The notes under the pieces are model-generated. The model was not told the DNA's origin and ran no database searches. It saw only the letters and a program-made list of their open reading frames with translations. From positions 2,023,491 through 2,087,490 of the forward strand of contig BPKC01000001.1 in NCBI GenBank assembly GCA_026004935.1: a DNA stretch of 64,000 nt, read 5' to 3'. Below, piece by piece: positions 17,277 through 26,763 of the stretch; position 1 is the first letter of the stretch; each line of letters opens with the position of its first letter. The position numbers and the translations under genes were made by a program. This DNA comes from Rhodothalassiaceae bacterium. Lineage in GTDB: Bacteria; Pseudomonadota; Alphaproteobacteria; Sphingomonadales; Rhodothalassiaceae.

Positions 17277-18992
17277 ATGAGCCGCAACGTCCATTTCGAG
17301 CTTCAGGGACTGCGCGGCAACAGCTGGACGGTCCTCGAGATCTTCGACGACCAGAACGCCGCCGTGCGCGCCGCCGAGAAGGCCTTCCGCACGACCACCT
17401 TTACGGCCGTGCGGGTGCTGCGCGAGCGCTACGATCCGAAGGACGGGCAGTTCCACTCCTTCGAGGTCCTCTACAAGGGCCGCAAGATCAAGCCGTCCAA
17501 GTTCGACGCAATCAAGCCCAGCGCCGGCTGCGAGAAGGTTTCCGATCTTTACGGTCTCGAAGGCCGCGCCCAGATCCGCGAGCTGCTGAAGGACAGCCTG
17601 GACGACTGGCAGCTCACGCCGCTCGAGCTGCTCTACGGCTACGACAATTACCTGCGTCTGTCGCAGGCCGGCACGACGCTCCAGGGTGCGGTGCAGCGCG
17701 CCGCGGTCGCCCAGGTCAAGATGACCGGCGAGAACGTCGGCGAGCGCATAAAGAAGCTCTATCGGCTCGTCGACGAGGCGGCGGCGGCGCTCAAGCAGCT
17801 CAGCGAAGCGGGATTTCCGGTGATCGACGAGGAACGCTTTCCGGCCCTGCTCCAGGCCTTGGACGGAGAGGATGAACGGGGGTTCCTGCTGTGCGGCGCG
17901 ATCACCCGGGATCTCGGCCGGCTGCGGCGCGGCTTCGACAAGCTCAACCGCATCCTGGGGCTCATGCGCGAAAACCATCCCGGCTGGGCCGGCCGCGTCC
18001 TCGACCATTTCGTCGCCGAGCTGCTGGTGCTCAAGGGCGTCAGCGACGAGCTCCTCGGCACCCGCGAGCCGATCGAGCGGATTTTTGCGCTGGCGGCCCT
18101 GCTGGGGGCGGCGGCCGACACGGCGAGCCCTCCCACCGCGGCCGCCGGCCGGCTCGCGAGGTTTCTTGCCGCGCGCCAGCTGCGCCAGACCCGCAAGGTG
18201 ATCGAGCAGCAGCTGAACGAGGCGATCACGAGCCAGCGCCGCTGGACGCGCGGGCCGCTGATCGAGGAGTTCCAGGCCATCGCGCGCGTGGCGCATGCGC
18301 TCGCGGGCCCCGGCTCGCAAGGGGACGCGGCGGCCGGCGCGCTGCCCGGCGCGGGGCTGCTGCCGAGCCTCGAGGAGCGCGCCGCCCGCTTCCTCAACTC
18401 CCAGACGATCGCAAGCTATCTCGAGAGCTGCAAGACGCCTGCCGACCGCCTGTCCGCCCTGCTCGACCTCGAGCCCTTCGTCCCCGGCAACGACAACAAG
18501 CGCCAGCTCGCCAATTTCATGCTGCCGCTGCTGACCGGCCCGGAGGAGCGCTTCTGGCTGGGCGAGCGAGAAACACCGGCCCGCGCCATGAAGCGGATCG
18601 CGGAATTCCAGGGCCGCATCCTCGCATCGACCCTGACGCGGCTCGCCCGCGACCAGCTGGCCGAACGCCTGGACGAGCTGTGCGTCAGGATCATCGCGGA
18701 CGCCCGGATCTTCGAGAAGCTGCGCGCGAGCGGCCTGCCGCCCTATGACGCCGTGATGCGCATCTTCGCGCTCATCGAACAGGGGCTTCTCACCGAGGGG
18801 CGCGCCCGGCAGCTTGCGGTCGAGGAGGCCCGGCGCTACATGCGTTCCAAGGGCTTCGTGGCAGAGCTGGCGTCGCTGCCGGACGAGGGCGAACGCCGCC
18901 GGCGTCTCGATGCCCTGCAGCGCAAGCTCGCCCGCCTGACGCCCGCAGCCGAAGCCGAGATGGCGTCGGCGGCCCCCGATGCGGGCAAATAG
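17277..18992 (+). CDS. Conserved hypothetical protein, 571 residues, alpha-helical
   Basis: I do not recognise this protein. The first 60 residues (HFELQGLRGNSWTVLEIFDD, then AAVRAAEKAFRTTTFTAVRVLRERYD) look like a small alpha/beta unit that might bind a partner. The remainder is almost entirely helical, rich in Leu, Ala, Arg and Glu, with no signal peptide, membrane segment or enzyme motif. Codon use and GC match neighbours. The start ATG has only a weak GCGGGG site. The J-domain gene starts 57 bp downstream on the same strand, so the pair may form an operon; a chaperone-linked or scaffold role is conceivable but not shown. Confidence 0.75.
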   Translation: MSRNVHFELQGLRGNSWTVLEIFDDQNAAVRAAEKAFRTTTFTAVRVLRERYDPKDGQFHSFEVLYKGRKIKPSKFDAIKPSAGCEKVSDLYGLEGRAQIRELLKDSLDDWQLTPLELLYGYDNYLRLSQAGTTLQGAVQRAAVAQVKMTGENVGERIKKLYRLVDEAAAALKQLSEAGFPVIDEERFPALLQALDGEDERGFLLCGAITRDLGRLRRGFDKLNRILGLMRENHPGWAGRVLDHFVAELLVLKGVSDELLGTREPIERIFALAALLGAAADTASPPTAAAGRLARFLAARQLRQTRKVIEQQLNEAITSQRRWTRGPLIEEFQAIARVAHALAGPGSQGDAAAGALPGAGLLPSLEERAARFLNSQTIASYLESCKTPADRLSALLDLEPFVPGNDNKRQLANFMLPLLTGPEERFWLGERETPARAMKRIAEFQGRILASTLTRLARDQLAERLDELCVRIIADARIFEKLRASGLPPYDAVMRIFALIEQGLLTEGRARQLAVEEARRYMRSKGFVAELASLPDEGERRRRLDALQRKLARLTPAAEAEMASAAPDAGK

Positions 18993-19049
18993 GGGCGCGC
19001 GCCCGCCGCGGGCGGTCGGGGCCGGCCGTTCACGCCGTTTCGAGGACCC

Positions 19050-19571
19050 ATGTCGAGAGGGATGCGCGATTTCGGTTTTCCCCGCTGGGGCGGCTACCTC
19101 AAGGAGCGCGACCCGGTGCGCGTGCGCATGTGCGACCGGGAGGGCTGCACCGAACGCGGCGAATATCCGGCGCCGCGCGCGCCCTTCTCGCGCGAGCGCT
19201 GGTATTTCTGCCGCGCCCATGTCGAGGAGTACAATCGGAACTGGAACTTCTTCGCCGGCATGAGCGAAGAGGCCATGCGCGCCTTCATGGCCGAAGAGGA
19301 GGCCGCCCGCCAGGGCTACCAGCAGACGAGCGCCTATGCCTGGGCGGCGGATCCCTGGTCGCCGGCCGAGAAGGCGGCCTTCCGCACGCTCGGGCTCGAG
19401 CCGGGGGCCGAGCTCGAGGAGGTCAAGCGCCGCTACCGCGCGCTCGCCAAGCAGCACCACCCGGATGTCGCGGGCGCGGAGAATGCGGACGCGCGCGAGC
19501 GATTCGTCCGGATTCAGGCCGCCTACGCGATGCTGAGCGCCCGCCTCGGCGCGCGGCGGGAGGAAGAGTGA
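19050..19571 (+). CDS. J-domain (DnaJ-like) protein with N-terminal zinc site
   Basis: A 173-residue co-chaperone. The J domain is C-terminal (about 110-165) and keeps HPD at 137-139 in AKQHHPDV with the flanking KRRYRALA helix, so it should stimulate an Hsp70 ATPase. The N-terminal half carries C28, C33, C54 and H57 (CDREGC and FCRAH), a likely zinc-binding unit. This architecture is common as a small DnaJ-like protein in Alphaproteobacteria. It follows the 571-residue hypothetical gene by 57 bp and is followed by a repeat cluster. Confidence 0.88.
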   Translation: MSRGMRDFGFPRWGGYLKERDPVRVRMCDREGCTERGEYPAPRAPFSRERWYFCRAHVEEYNRNWNFFAGMSEEAMRAFMAEEEAARQGYQQTSAYAWAADPWSPAEKAAFRTLGLEPGAELEEVKRRYRALAKQHHPDVAGAENADARERFVRIQAAYAMLSARLGARREEE

Positions 19572-19629
19572 TGAGAAGGGCCCGGCATGCTCTCCCGCCA
19601 TCCGGCGGCTTCACCATGTCGCTTCCCCC

Positions 19630-20560
19630 CGCCTCATCACCCGCCGGCACTCTCTCTTCGTCACGCGCCTGCCTGACCGGCGGATCCATTCCCTTCCCTC
19701 GTCACCCGCTGACACCTTTTTATTTCACCCGCCGGCACTCTATTCCTCGTCACCCGCCGGCTTGACCGGCGGGTCCAGCAGGCGGCAGGGCCAATTCCGG
19801 GCGGCGGCAACCGTGACACCCGGCGCCTGGATTCGCCGCTTTCGCGGCGAATGACGAACAAGGGAGAGCGTCACCCGCCGGCCTGACCCGCGAGTCCATT
19901 CCCTCCCCTCGTCATCCGCCGACTTGATCGGCGGATCCAGCGGGAGGCGGGGACAGCCGCAAGCGCCGGGATCGTCTCCGGCAGCGGCTGGATTCGCCGC
20001 TTTCGCGGCGAATGACGAACAAGGGAGAGCGTCACCCGCCGGCACTCTCTCTTCGCCACACGACGGCACGTTCTCTCTGCGTCACCCGCCGGCGCGTTCT
20101 TTGTTAGCGTCACCCGCCGACTTGATCGGCGGATCCAGCGGGAGGCGGGGACAGCCGCAAGCGCCGGGATCGTCCCCGGCAGCGGCTGGATTCGCCGCTT
20201 TCGCGGCGAATGACGAACAAGGGAGAGCGTCACCCGCCGGCACTCTCTCTTCGCCACACGACGGCACGTTCTCTCTGCGTCACCCGCCGGCGCGTTCTTT
20301 GTTAGCGTCACCCGCCGACTTGATCGGCGGGTCCAGCCGCCGGCGGGGCCGACCACAGGCGTCGGGGCCGTCACCACAGCCTCATGGGTTCGCCGGTCAA
20401 GCCGGCGAACGACGCCTTTGGGAGGGCGTCACCCGCCATGCGTCCGTCCCCAAGATTAAACAGATCACTGATCACTGATCGCTGATCACTGATGACTGAT
20501 GACTGATGACCGAAGACTGGAAGGGTTCGCCGGTCAAGTCGGCGAACGACGCTTTCGGGA
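19630..20560. repeat. Intergenic palindromic repeat cluster 4
   Basis: Palindromes with the four arm types (CCCGCCGG, TTCGCCGG, CCGCCGA/TCGGCGG, ATTCGCCGC), most flanked by CGTCA or GACG, fill the space between the J-domain gene and the histidine kinase. A 198-bp tandem array is listed separately. Near the right end (about 20460-20513) is a run of GATCACTGAT / GATGACTGAT steps. No gene is visible in 19572-20602. Confidence 0.86.
19917..20335. repeat. 198-bp tandem array, two copies plus a partial third
   Basis: The marker GACTTGATCG recurs at 19921, 20119 and 20317, exactly 198 bp apart. Each unit carries a CCGCCGACTTGATCGGCGG palindrome, a linker GGAGGCGGGGACAGCCGC, an ATTCGCCGC/GCGGCGAAT palindrome and two or three half-sites CACCCGCCGGC. 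The two full copies differ at about one base (GTCTCC versus GTCCCC), which suggests a very recent duplication. Confidence 0.9.
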
Positions 20561-20602
20561 AAAGGGGACCCGACCACCGGCGCCGGGGCCGTCACCGCGG
20601 CC

Positions 20603-21820
20603 TCAGTCGAGATAGGTCAGCTCGCCGCTGTCCATGCGGATGACGCGCTCGGGCGGAAAGAAGATGTGGACCGCGGTGCCCTTGCCGGGCGTGCTCTCGA
20701 GCTCGAGGCGGCCGCCATGGGCCTCGGCCAGGGCCTTGCACAGCGGCAGCCCGAGCCCCGTGCCCTCGACCCGCCTGCCGCGTCCGCCTTCGACGCGCCC
20801 GAAGGGCTCGAGCACGCGCGGGATGTCCTCGGGCGCGATGCCGACGCCCCGGTCTATGACGCTCATCTTGAGCTCCCCGGCCGGGGTCGGGGCGAAGCGC
20901 ACCACGACCTCGGTGCCCGCCTCCGAAAACTTGAAGGCGTTGGAAATCAGGTTGATCAGGATCTGGCGCAGGAACTGCGGATCGGCCCTGAGATCCGGGC
21001 AGTCCGCCGGCGCGTCGGTCCGCACCGCGATCCCGCGCCGCTTCGCCGTTTCGCGCATCATGCGCTGGACGGAAGCGGCGATCTCCACCGGATCGACGTC
21101 CTCCTCGCGCAGCTCCAGCCGGTTCGCCTCGATCTTCGACATGTCGAGGATGGCGTTGATGACGCTGAGCAGATGCTTGCCGCTCAGGTTCACGTCCTCG
21201 ATGTATTCGCGGTACTCCTTCGGCGTGATCGGCCCGAGCGGCTCGGAGCGGATGAAGTCCGTAAAGCCGATGATGGCGTTCAGAGGCGTGCGCAGCTCGT
21301 GGCTCATGTTGGCGAGGAACATGGATTTGGCCCGGCTCGCCGCCTCCGCCGCCAGCTTTGCCGCCTCCAGCTCCTTCGCATGCGCCCTGGCGCGGGCGAT
21401 CTGGGCCTGGAGCAGCGAGAGCGCCGTGCCGATGCCGAAATAGCCGCCGCCCTCGGTGATGATGAACCCGCGCAGCAGCGCGGCGGCGTGCTCGCCCGCG
21501 AGCAGCTCCTCGAGCCGGGCGAGCGGCTCGCCCGCCTCCACGATCAGCGGCGCGCGGTCCATCAGCCAGGTGATCGGCTTCCTCTCGAACAGGGGACGCC
21601 CGAAGCGGTCGGCGAGCTTCAGCGTCAGCTCGTGGCGGTTGACGAGGCCGATGGGCCGGCCGTCCGCCACCACCGCGAGCGCGAGCAGATCCGGATCGCC
21701 GCTGAACACCTCGTAGACCTCGGCGCAGGGCGTCGCGGGCGCGAGCGCGGGCGCCGCGATCGCAAGCTCGGCGACGCGGGTCGGAGCCTCGCTCGAGATG
21801 GCGCGGTCGAGATGCGTCAT
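20603..21820 (-). CDS. Soluble histidine kinase with CBS-like sensor region
   Basis: A 405-residue kinase without membrane segments. Residues 20-135 resemble a pair of CBS motifs (LLALAVVADGRPIGLVNRHEL; a weaker second half ends GGGYFGIGTALSLL), a nucleotide-binding sensor. A short coiled coil (140-165) leads to the HisKA domain with the phosphorylated histidine H174 in NMSHELRTPLN. The ATPase domain has the N box ILINLISNAFKFS, DRGVGIAPEDI and GTGLGLPLCKALAEAHGG. ATG 21820 has AAAGGA upstream and is the likely start, although the frame is open back into the upstream sulP gene. No response regulator is adjacent. Confidence 0.85.
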   Translation of the reverse strand: MTHLDRAISSEAPTRVAELAIAAPALAPATPCAEVYEVFSGDPDLLALAVVADGRPIGLVNRHELTLKLADRFGRPLFERKPITWLMDRAPLIVEAGEPLARLEELLAGEHAAALLRGFIITEGGGYFGIGTALSLLQAQIARARAHAKELEAAKLAAEAASRAKSMFLANMSHELRTPLNAIIGFTDFIRSEPLGPITPKEYREYIEDVNLSGKHLLSVINAILDMSKIEANRLELREEDVDPVEIAASVQRMMRETAKRRGIAVRTDAPADCPDLRADPQFLRQILINLISNAFKFSEAGTEVVVRFAPTPAGELKMSVIDRGVGIAPEDIPRVLEPFGRVEGGRGRRVEGTGLGLPLCKALAEAHGGRLELESTPGKGTAVHIFFPPERVIRMDSGELTYLD

Positions 21821-23610
21821 GCGGTCCTTTCCGCGGCGGCCCGCCCGCGGGATGCGGCCCGGCGGAGTCCATCCGCCCACAGGCCCGCCGCGTCCACCGA
21901 GCCCCCATCCGTGGCCGGCGGAAGATGGTGCGACGACGCGGTTAATTTCCGGTAAAGGCGGCGGAGGAATTCCGGGCCGTGCCATCCCCGGTGCGCGCGC
22001 GATGGCCTCGCGGCGACTGGCGACCAGCGCATCCGGTTCGAGCCGGGCGAGCACGCCCATCCTGGCGAGCTGCCGCCTTGTTTCGCCGCTGAGCCCCGCG
22101 AGCAGCACGCGCCGGCCCGCGGCCCTGAGGCGCGCGACGACATCGTCGATCGCGCGGGCGGCGCTGGAATCGAGGAAGGGCACGCGCGAAAAATCGAGCA
22201 CCAGCGTGTCGAAGAACCGCCCGGCGAGCAGCCGCCGCACCATCCCCTTCGCCGCCCCGAAGCTGAAGGGGCCCGAGAGCTGGAACACGGCGACCCGTCC
22301 CTGCGCCCCGCGCAGCATCTCGCGCTCATCGGGGTCGAGGTGCGGGCTTTCGCCGTCGGTGATCGCCTCGATGCTGGCGAGCTGATGCTCCGAGAGCCGG
22401 TCGATCGTGAGAATCGCGGCAAGGAACAGGCCGACGCCCACCGCGGTGATGAGATCGACGAACACGGTGAGCAGGAACACGATGACCATGAAGACCGTGC
22501 CCTCGCCGGGCGAACGCGTGAGCTGCTTCAGGCCGTGCCAGTCGATGTTGTCCCAGCCGACCTTGAGCAGGATGCCGGCGAGCACCGCATGGGGGATGTG
22601 GGAGGCGAGCGGCGCAAGGCCCAGCACCAGCGCCAGCAGCACCAGCGCATGCGTCATGCCGGACAGGCGCGTGCGGCCGCCGGCGCGGATGTTGACGACG
22701 GTGCGCATGGTCGCCCCCGCGCCGGGGATGGCGCCGACGAGCCCGGCCAGCGCATTGCCGATGCCCTGGCCGACGAGCTCCTGGTTCGGCCGGTGCTCGG
22801 TATCCGTCAGGTTGTCGGCCACGAGCGAGGTGAGCAGAGTGTCGATCGTCCCGAGCGCGGCCAGCGTCAGCGCGCCCTGGACGATGACGGGAAGATCGCT
22901 CCAGCTGAAGGCGAGTCTTCCGACCTCGGGAAGCCCCTGGGGGATCGCACCCAGCACCGCCGCGCCCGGCACCAGCGCAAGCGCGGCGAGCGTGCCGAGG
23001 ATGAGCGCGGCGAGCGGCCCGGGCAGCCAGCCGGCGAGCCGCTTCGGCCAGAAGACGACGACAAGAAGCGTCGCGAGCCCCAGCGCGGTGGTGGCGGAAT
23101 CGAGACGGGCCGCCTCGGCGGCCAGCAGCCGGACGCTGCCGATGACGCCGCCCGAGGCGCTCGGCAGGCCGAGAAGCGGCGGCAGCTCGAGCAGGATGAT
23201 GATGACGCCGATGCCGCTCATGAAGCCGGAGATCACGGGATAGGGCATCAGCGCCACGTAGCGCCCGAGCCGGAAGACGCCGAAGAGAATCTGCGCAAGC
23301 CCGCCGAGCAGGATGATCGTGAACACGACGCCGGGCCGGTCCGCGAACTGCATCACGAGCCCGGCGGTTACCACCGTCATCGGTCCCGTCGGCCCCGAGA
23401 CCTGGGAAGGGGTGCCGCCGAAGGCGGCGGCGAAGAAGCCGAGCACGATCGCCCCCCACAGCCCGCGCTCGCCCCGAGCCCCGAAGCCACCCCGAAGGCG
23501 AGCGCGAGCGGCAGCGCGACGATCGCCGCCGTGATGCCGCCGAAGAGATCGCCGCGCCAAGTCCGGCGCCACTCCTTGACATCGCTGAAATCGAAGAGCC
23601 TGCGTTCCAT
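21821..23610 (-). CDS. SulP-family anion transporter with STAS domain, frameshifted
   Basis: The first 45 codons from ATG 23610 give the usual SulP start (MERRLFDFSDVKEWRRTWRG, then GGITAAIVALPLALAFGVASG). The rest of the transporter (GLWGAIVLGFFAAAFGGTPS, SGPTGPMTVV and about ten membrane segments) continues in a different frame from about 23470, so one base is missing near 23465-23480. The STAS domain (FQLSGPFSFGAAKG...LVLDFSRVPFLDSSAARAIDD) ends near codon 550. No stop follows in that frame before the histidine kinase ATG; a TAA lies in a neighbouring frame at 21942-21944. Likely a sulfate/bicarbonate-type transporter. Sequencing error or true inactivation cannot be separated here. Confidence 0.8.
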
Positions 23611-23818
23611 GGGACGTTTCCGCCGTTTGCCGGGCGGCTCTTGTTTTGAAAACGGGAAGGGACCGCCTGCCCCGCCTCATGAGCCGCGCCGCCCGAAGGG
23701 GCTGTCGGGGGAAGCCGTCGTGCCGTGCGGGTTGGAGGTGGCCCGGACGCGGACACGGCTCGAGCCGCCAGCAGGTCCGCCCCCGGCCGCGCAAGAAGGC
23801 CGCAGCCCGTGGGGCCGG

Positions 23819-24973
23819 TCAGCCGTCGGAGCTTGCGCCGCCGTCGGCGCCCGCTCCGCGGGCGCTCTTGACCGGCTGGTGGGGAAAGCCTTCCGGCCCG
23901 CCCAAGGGCTCGCGGTCGCGGGTGATGCGCACGTCGGACGAGACGTAGGCCGCGATGAGACGCGCCACGCTCGTGAGCGCATCGAGATGCGTGCGTTCCC
24001 AGCCGTGGCTCGCATCCACCCCGAAGGTGACGAGCGCGGTGCGGATGTCGTTGCCCGCCTCGAGCGCCGAGGCGCTGTCCGAGCGGTAGTAGCGGAAGAT
24101 GTCGCGGGCAAAGGCGATGCCGTGTTCCTCGCACAGCCGGATCAGCTTCTGCGTCAGGTGATAGTCGAAGGGGCCCGTCTGGTCCGCCATCGCGATGGTG
24201 ACGCCGAATTCGCGGCTCGCCTGGCCCGGTGCGACGGTGCCGTTGTCGATGGTCACCATCGCCGCGATGTCTCCGTGCAGCACGCTCGATGCGCCGATGC
24301 CGACCTCCTCGGCTATCGAGAACAGGAAATAGCTGTCGACCGGCGGCCGGACCCGCGCATCGACGAGCGCCTTCAGCGCCGCGAGCATCGCGGCCACGCC
24401 CGCCTTGTCGTCGAGATGCCGGGCATTGATGAAGCCGTTGACGACCTCGGGCGCCGGGTCGACGGCCACGAAGTCACCGATGGCGAACCCCGCCTTTTCG
24501 AGATCCGATGACGAGAAGAACATCCCGTCGACGCGCAGCTCCAGATTGTCCCAGCTGCTCGGCTGCGTGTCCACCTCCTCGTTGAAGGCGTGTCCGGAGG
24601 CCTTCAGCGGCAGGATCGTCCCGCGCCAGGCGCCGCGCGTGGTGAAGATCCGCACCCGCGCGCCCTCCGCGAACCGGGCCGACCAGTGGCCGACCGGCAC
24701 CACCGCCAGCCGCCCGTTGGCCTTGAGCGCCTTCACCTGGGCGCCGAGCGTGTCGAGATGCGCGATCACGGCGCGCGCCGGCTGCCGCTCGCGGCCCGGC
24801 AGCATGGCGCGGATGGCGCCCCGCCGCGTCAGCTCGTGCGCGACGCCGAGTTCCCGGAGCATGCCCGTGACGGCATGCACGATCTCGTCGGTGTACCCGG
24901 TCGGGCTTGGAATGGCGAGCAGCGCCAGCAGGCGCTCCAGCAGATGGGACTCGTCGATGGCCGGGATCGTCAT
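23819..24973 (-). CDS. NAGGN-system M42-type metallopeptidase
   Basis: A 384-residue dinuclear aminopeptidase-like hydrolase. Metal-site residues of the M20/M42 clan are visible: H72/D74 (AHLDTLG), the bridging Asp in NARHLDDKAGVAAML, the catalytic EE in FSIAEEVGIGAS, the Asp in VTIDNGTV and the last His in DASHGWERTH. It is the third gene of the conserved osmolyte trio: its ATG overlaps the ngg stop (ATGA). In other bacteria this gene always travels with the N-acetylglutaminylglutamine amide genes; its exact step is unsettled, plausibly turnover or processing of the dipeptide. Confidence 0.9.
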   Translation of the reverse strand: MTIPAIDESHLLERLLALLAIPSPTGYTDEIVHAVTGMLRELGVAHELTRRGAIRAMLPGRERQPARAVIAHLDTLGAQVKALKANGRLAVVPVGHWSARFAEGARVRIFTTRGAWRGTILPLKASGHAFNEEVDTQPSSWDNLELRVDGMFFSSSDLEKAGFAIGDFVAVDPAPEVVNGFINARHLDDKAGVAAMLAALKALVDARVRPPVDSYFLFSIAEEVGIGASSVLHGDIAAMVTIDNGTVAPGQASREFGVTIAMADQTGPFDYHLTQKLIRLCEEHGIAFARDIFRYYRSDSASALEAGNDIRTALVTFGVDASHGWERTHLDALTSVARLIAAYVSSDVRITRDREPLGGPEGFPHQPVKSARGAGADGGASSDG

Positions 24974-26763
24974 GCGGATTTTCCTTCTTCGCCGCCGCCG
25001 CGCTCGGCCCGGGTCTCGGGAAAGAGCAGATCGATGAAGCGCTCGGCGGTTGGCTGCGGTTCATGGTTGGCGAGGCCGGGACGCTCGTTCGCCTCGATGA
25101 TGTGATGGTCGGGGCCGTGGACGTCGGGCACGATCATGTCGATGCCCACGACCGGAATGTCGAGCGCCCGCGCGGCGGCGACCGCGGCCTCGGCCAGTGC
25201 GGGATGCAGATCGCCGGTCACGTCGTGAAGGGTGCCGCCGGTGTGCAGATTGGCGGTGCGGCGGACCGCGAGCACCTCGCCTTCCGGCAGCACGTCATCG
25301 AGGGCGAAGCCGGCGGCCGCGACCACGCGCTTCGTCTCCTCGTCGAGCGGGATGCGGGATTCGCCGTCGGTCGCGGCGGCGCGCCGGCGGCTCTGGACCT
25401 CGATCAGCCGCCGGATCGTGCTGCGCCCGTCGCCGACGACCCGGGCGGGCCGGCGGATGGCGGCCGCGACCACCTCGTGGTTGATCACGACGACCCTGAG
25501 ATCCTCGCCGGCCACCCATTCCTCGAGGATCACCTCGCCATCCACCTCGCGCGCCTCGGCGATGGCCTCGGCGAGCGCGTCCTCATCCGCGATGCCGACC
25601 CGGACCCCGGCGCCCTGTTCGCCCGTGCGGGGCTTCACGACGAGCCGGCCGACCTCGCGCAGAAAGGTCCTGTCGCGTTCCGGGTCGCCCGCGAGCTGCT
25701 CGCGCGGCACCCTGAGGCCGGCCGCGGCCAGCACGCGATGGGTCACGTGCTTGTCCGCGCAGCGGCTCATGGCGATGGCGGAGGTCAGCTCGCTCAGCGA
25801 TTCCCGGCAGACGATGGAGCGGGCCCCGAGGCTGAGGCGGAAGTAGCCGTATTCGGGATCGATGGGCTCCACGGCGATGCCGCGCCGCCTGGCCTCGTCG
25901 ATGATGATGCGGGCGTAGGGATTGAACCCGGCATCGGGCTCGGGGCCGATGAACAGCGGTTCGTTGTAGGAATTGCGGTTCTTGAGCGCGAAGACCGGCA
26001 CGCGCACGAAGCCCAGCTTCTCGTAGAGCGCGATGGCCTGCTCGTTGTCGTGCATCACCGACAGGTCGAGGAAGGCGCGCCCGCGCGCCTGCATGTGCTC
26101 GGCGAGATGGCGGGTGAGCGCCTCGCCGATCCCCGGAAACGGGGCCGCGGGATCGACCGCGAGACTCCACAGCGAGCTGCCGCCCGTGGGATCGCCGAAG
26201 GCGCGCACATGGTCCACGCCCATCACGCCGCCGACGATGCGGGGCGCCTGTTCGGCCTCGCTTTCGGCGACGAGGATGGTGAGCGCCCGTTCCTCGCGCA
26301 GGCGGACGAAGAAATCCTCGCCGAGCGGCACCATCCCCAGCCGGGCGTAGAGGGCATCGAGGGCCGCGAGATCCTCCCGGGTCGCCAGCCTGCGGATCAC
26401 GAAGCCGCGGAAGCGGCGGCGCGCCGGCCGGTGGACGGACAGATCCAGTCTGTAGGTGTAGGACGGGTCGAGGAAGAGCTGCTGCGGGGCATGCGCGATG
26501 ACGACATGCGGCTCTTCGAGATAGAAGGCGATGTCCCGCTTGCCCGGCCGCTCCCTGCGCATGCGCATGACGAGCGCCTCGGGATCGGGAAAGGTCTGCG
26601 CGAAATGCAGCATGCCCCAGCCGCAGTCGATCGAAACCTCCCGCCCGAGGCCTTCGGCGGCCCGGCGGGGGCGTTCGTCGATGCCCCGGCCGCGCAGCTT
26701 GCGCAGGCGATGCGCCTGGGACTGGCGATCCCGCGGACGGGACGGGCGGATGCCGGGCGTCAT
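24970..26763 (-). CDS. ngg: N-acetylglutaminylglutamine synthetase (GNAT plus ATP-grasp)
   Basis: A 597-residue bifunctional enzyme building N-acetylglutaminylglutamine. The N-terminal half (about 110-285) is a GNAT acetyltransferase: VGGVMGVDHV, then LWSLAVDPAAPFPGIGEALTRHL and the ALYEKLGFVRV end. The C-terminal half (about 310-590) is an ATP-grasp ligase with LVVKPRTGEQGAGVRVGI, EEWVAGEDLRVVVI and the Mg-binding IIEANERPGL. The gene overlaps asnO upstream and the M42 peptidase gene downstream by ATGA, so all three are translationally coupled. The product is converted to the amide by asnO and accumulates as an osmoprotectant. Confidence 0.92.
   Translation of the reverse strand: MTPGIRPSRPRDRQSQAHRLRKLRGRGIDERPRRAAEGLGREVSIDCGWGMLHFAQTFPDPEALVMRMRRERPGKRDIAFYLEEPHVVIAHAPQQLFLDPSYTYRLDLSVHRPARRRFRGFVIRRLATREDLAALDALYARLGMVPLGEDFFVRLREERALTILVAESEAEQAPRIVGGVMGVDHVRAFGDPTGGSSLWSLAVDPAAPFPGIGEALTRHLAEHMQARGRAFLDLSVMHDNEQAIALYEKLGFVRVPVFALKNRNSYNEPLFIGPEPDAGFNPYARIIIDEARRRGIAVEPIDPEYGYFRLSLGARSIVCRESLSELTSAIAMSRCADKHVTHRVLAAAGLRVPREQLAGDPERDRTFLREVGRLVVKPRTGEQGAGVRVGIADEDALAEAIAEAREVDGEVILEEWVAGEDLRVVVINHEVVAAAIRRPARVVGDGRSTIRRLIEVQSRRRAAATDGESRIPLDEETKRVVAAAGFALDDVLPEGEVLAVRRTANLHTGGTLHDVTGDLHPALAEAAVAAARALDIPVVGIDMIVPDVHGPDHHIIEANERPGLANHEPQPTAERFIDLLFPETRAERGGGEEGKSA

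Noticed and set aside
19917-20335. Insertion sequence
   Set aside because: No transposase frame, no terminal inverted repeats bounding a unit; simple tandem duplication explains it.
23694-23818. Gene remnant between sulP and the M42 peptidase gene
   Set aside because: The interval is short and the translated peptides are Arg/Pro-rich without a domain; likely a plain spacer.
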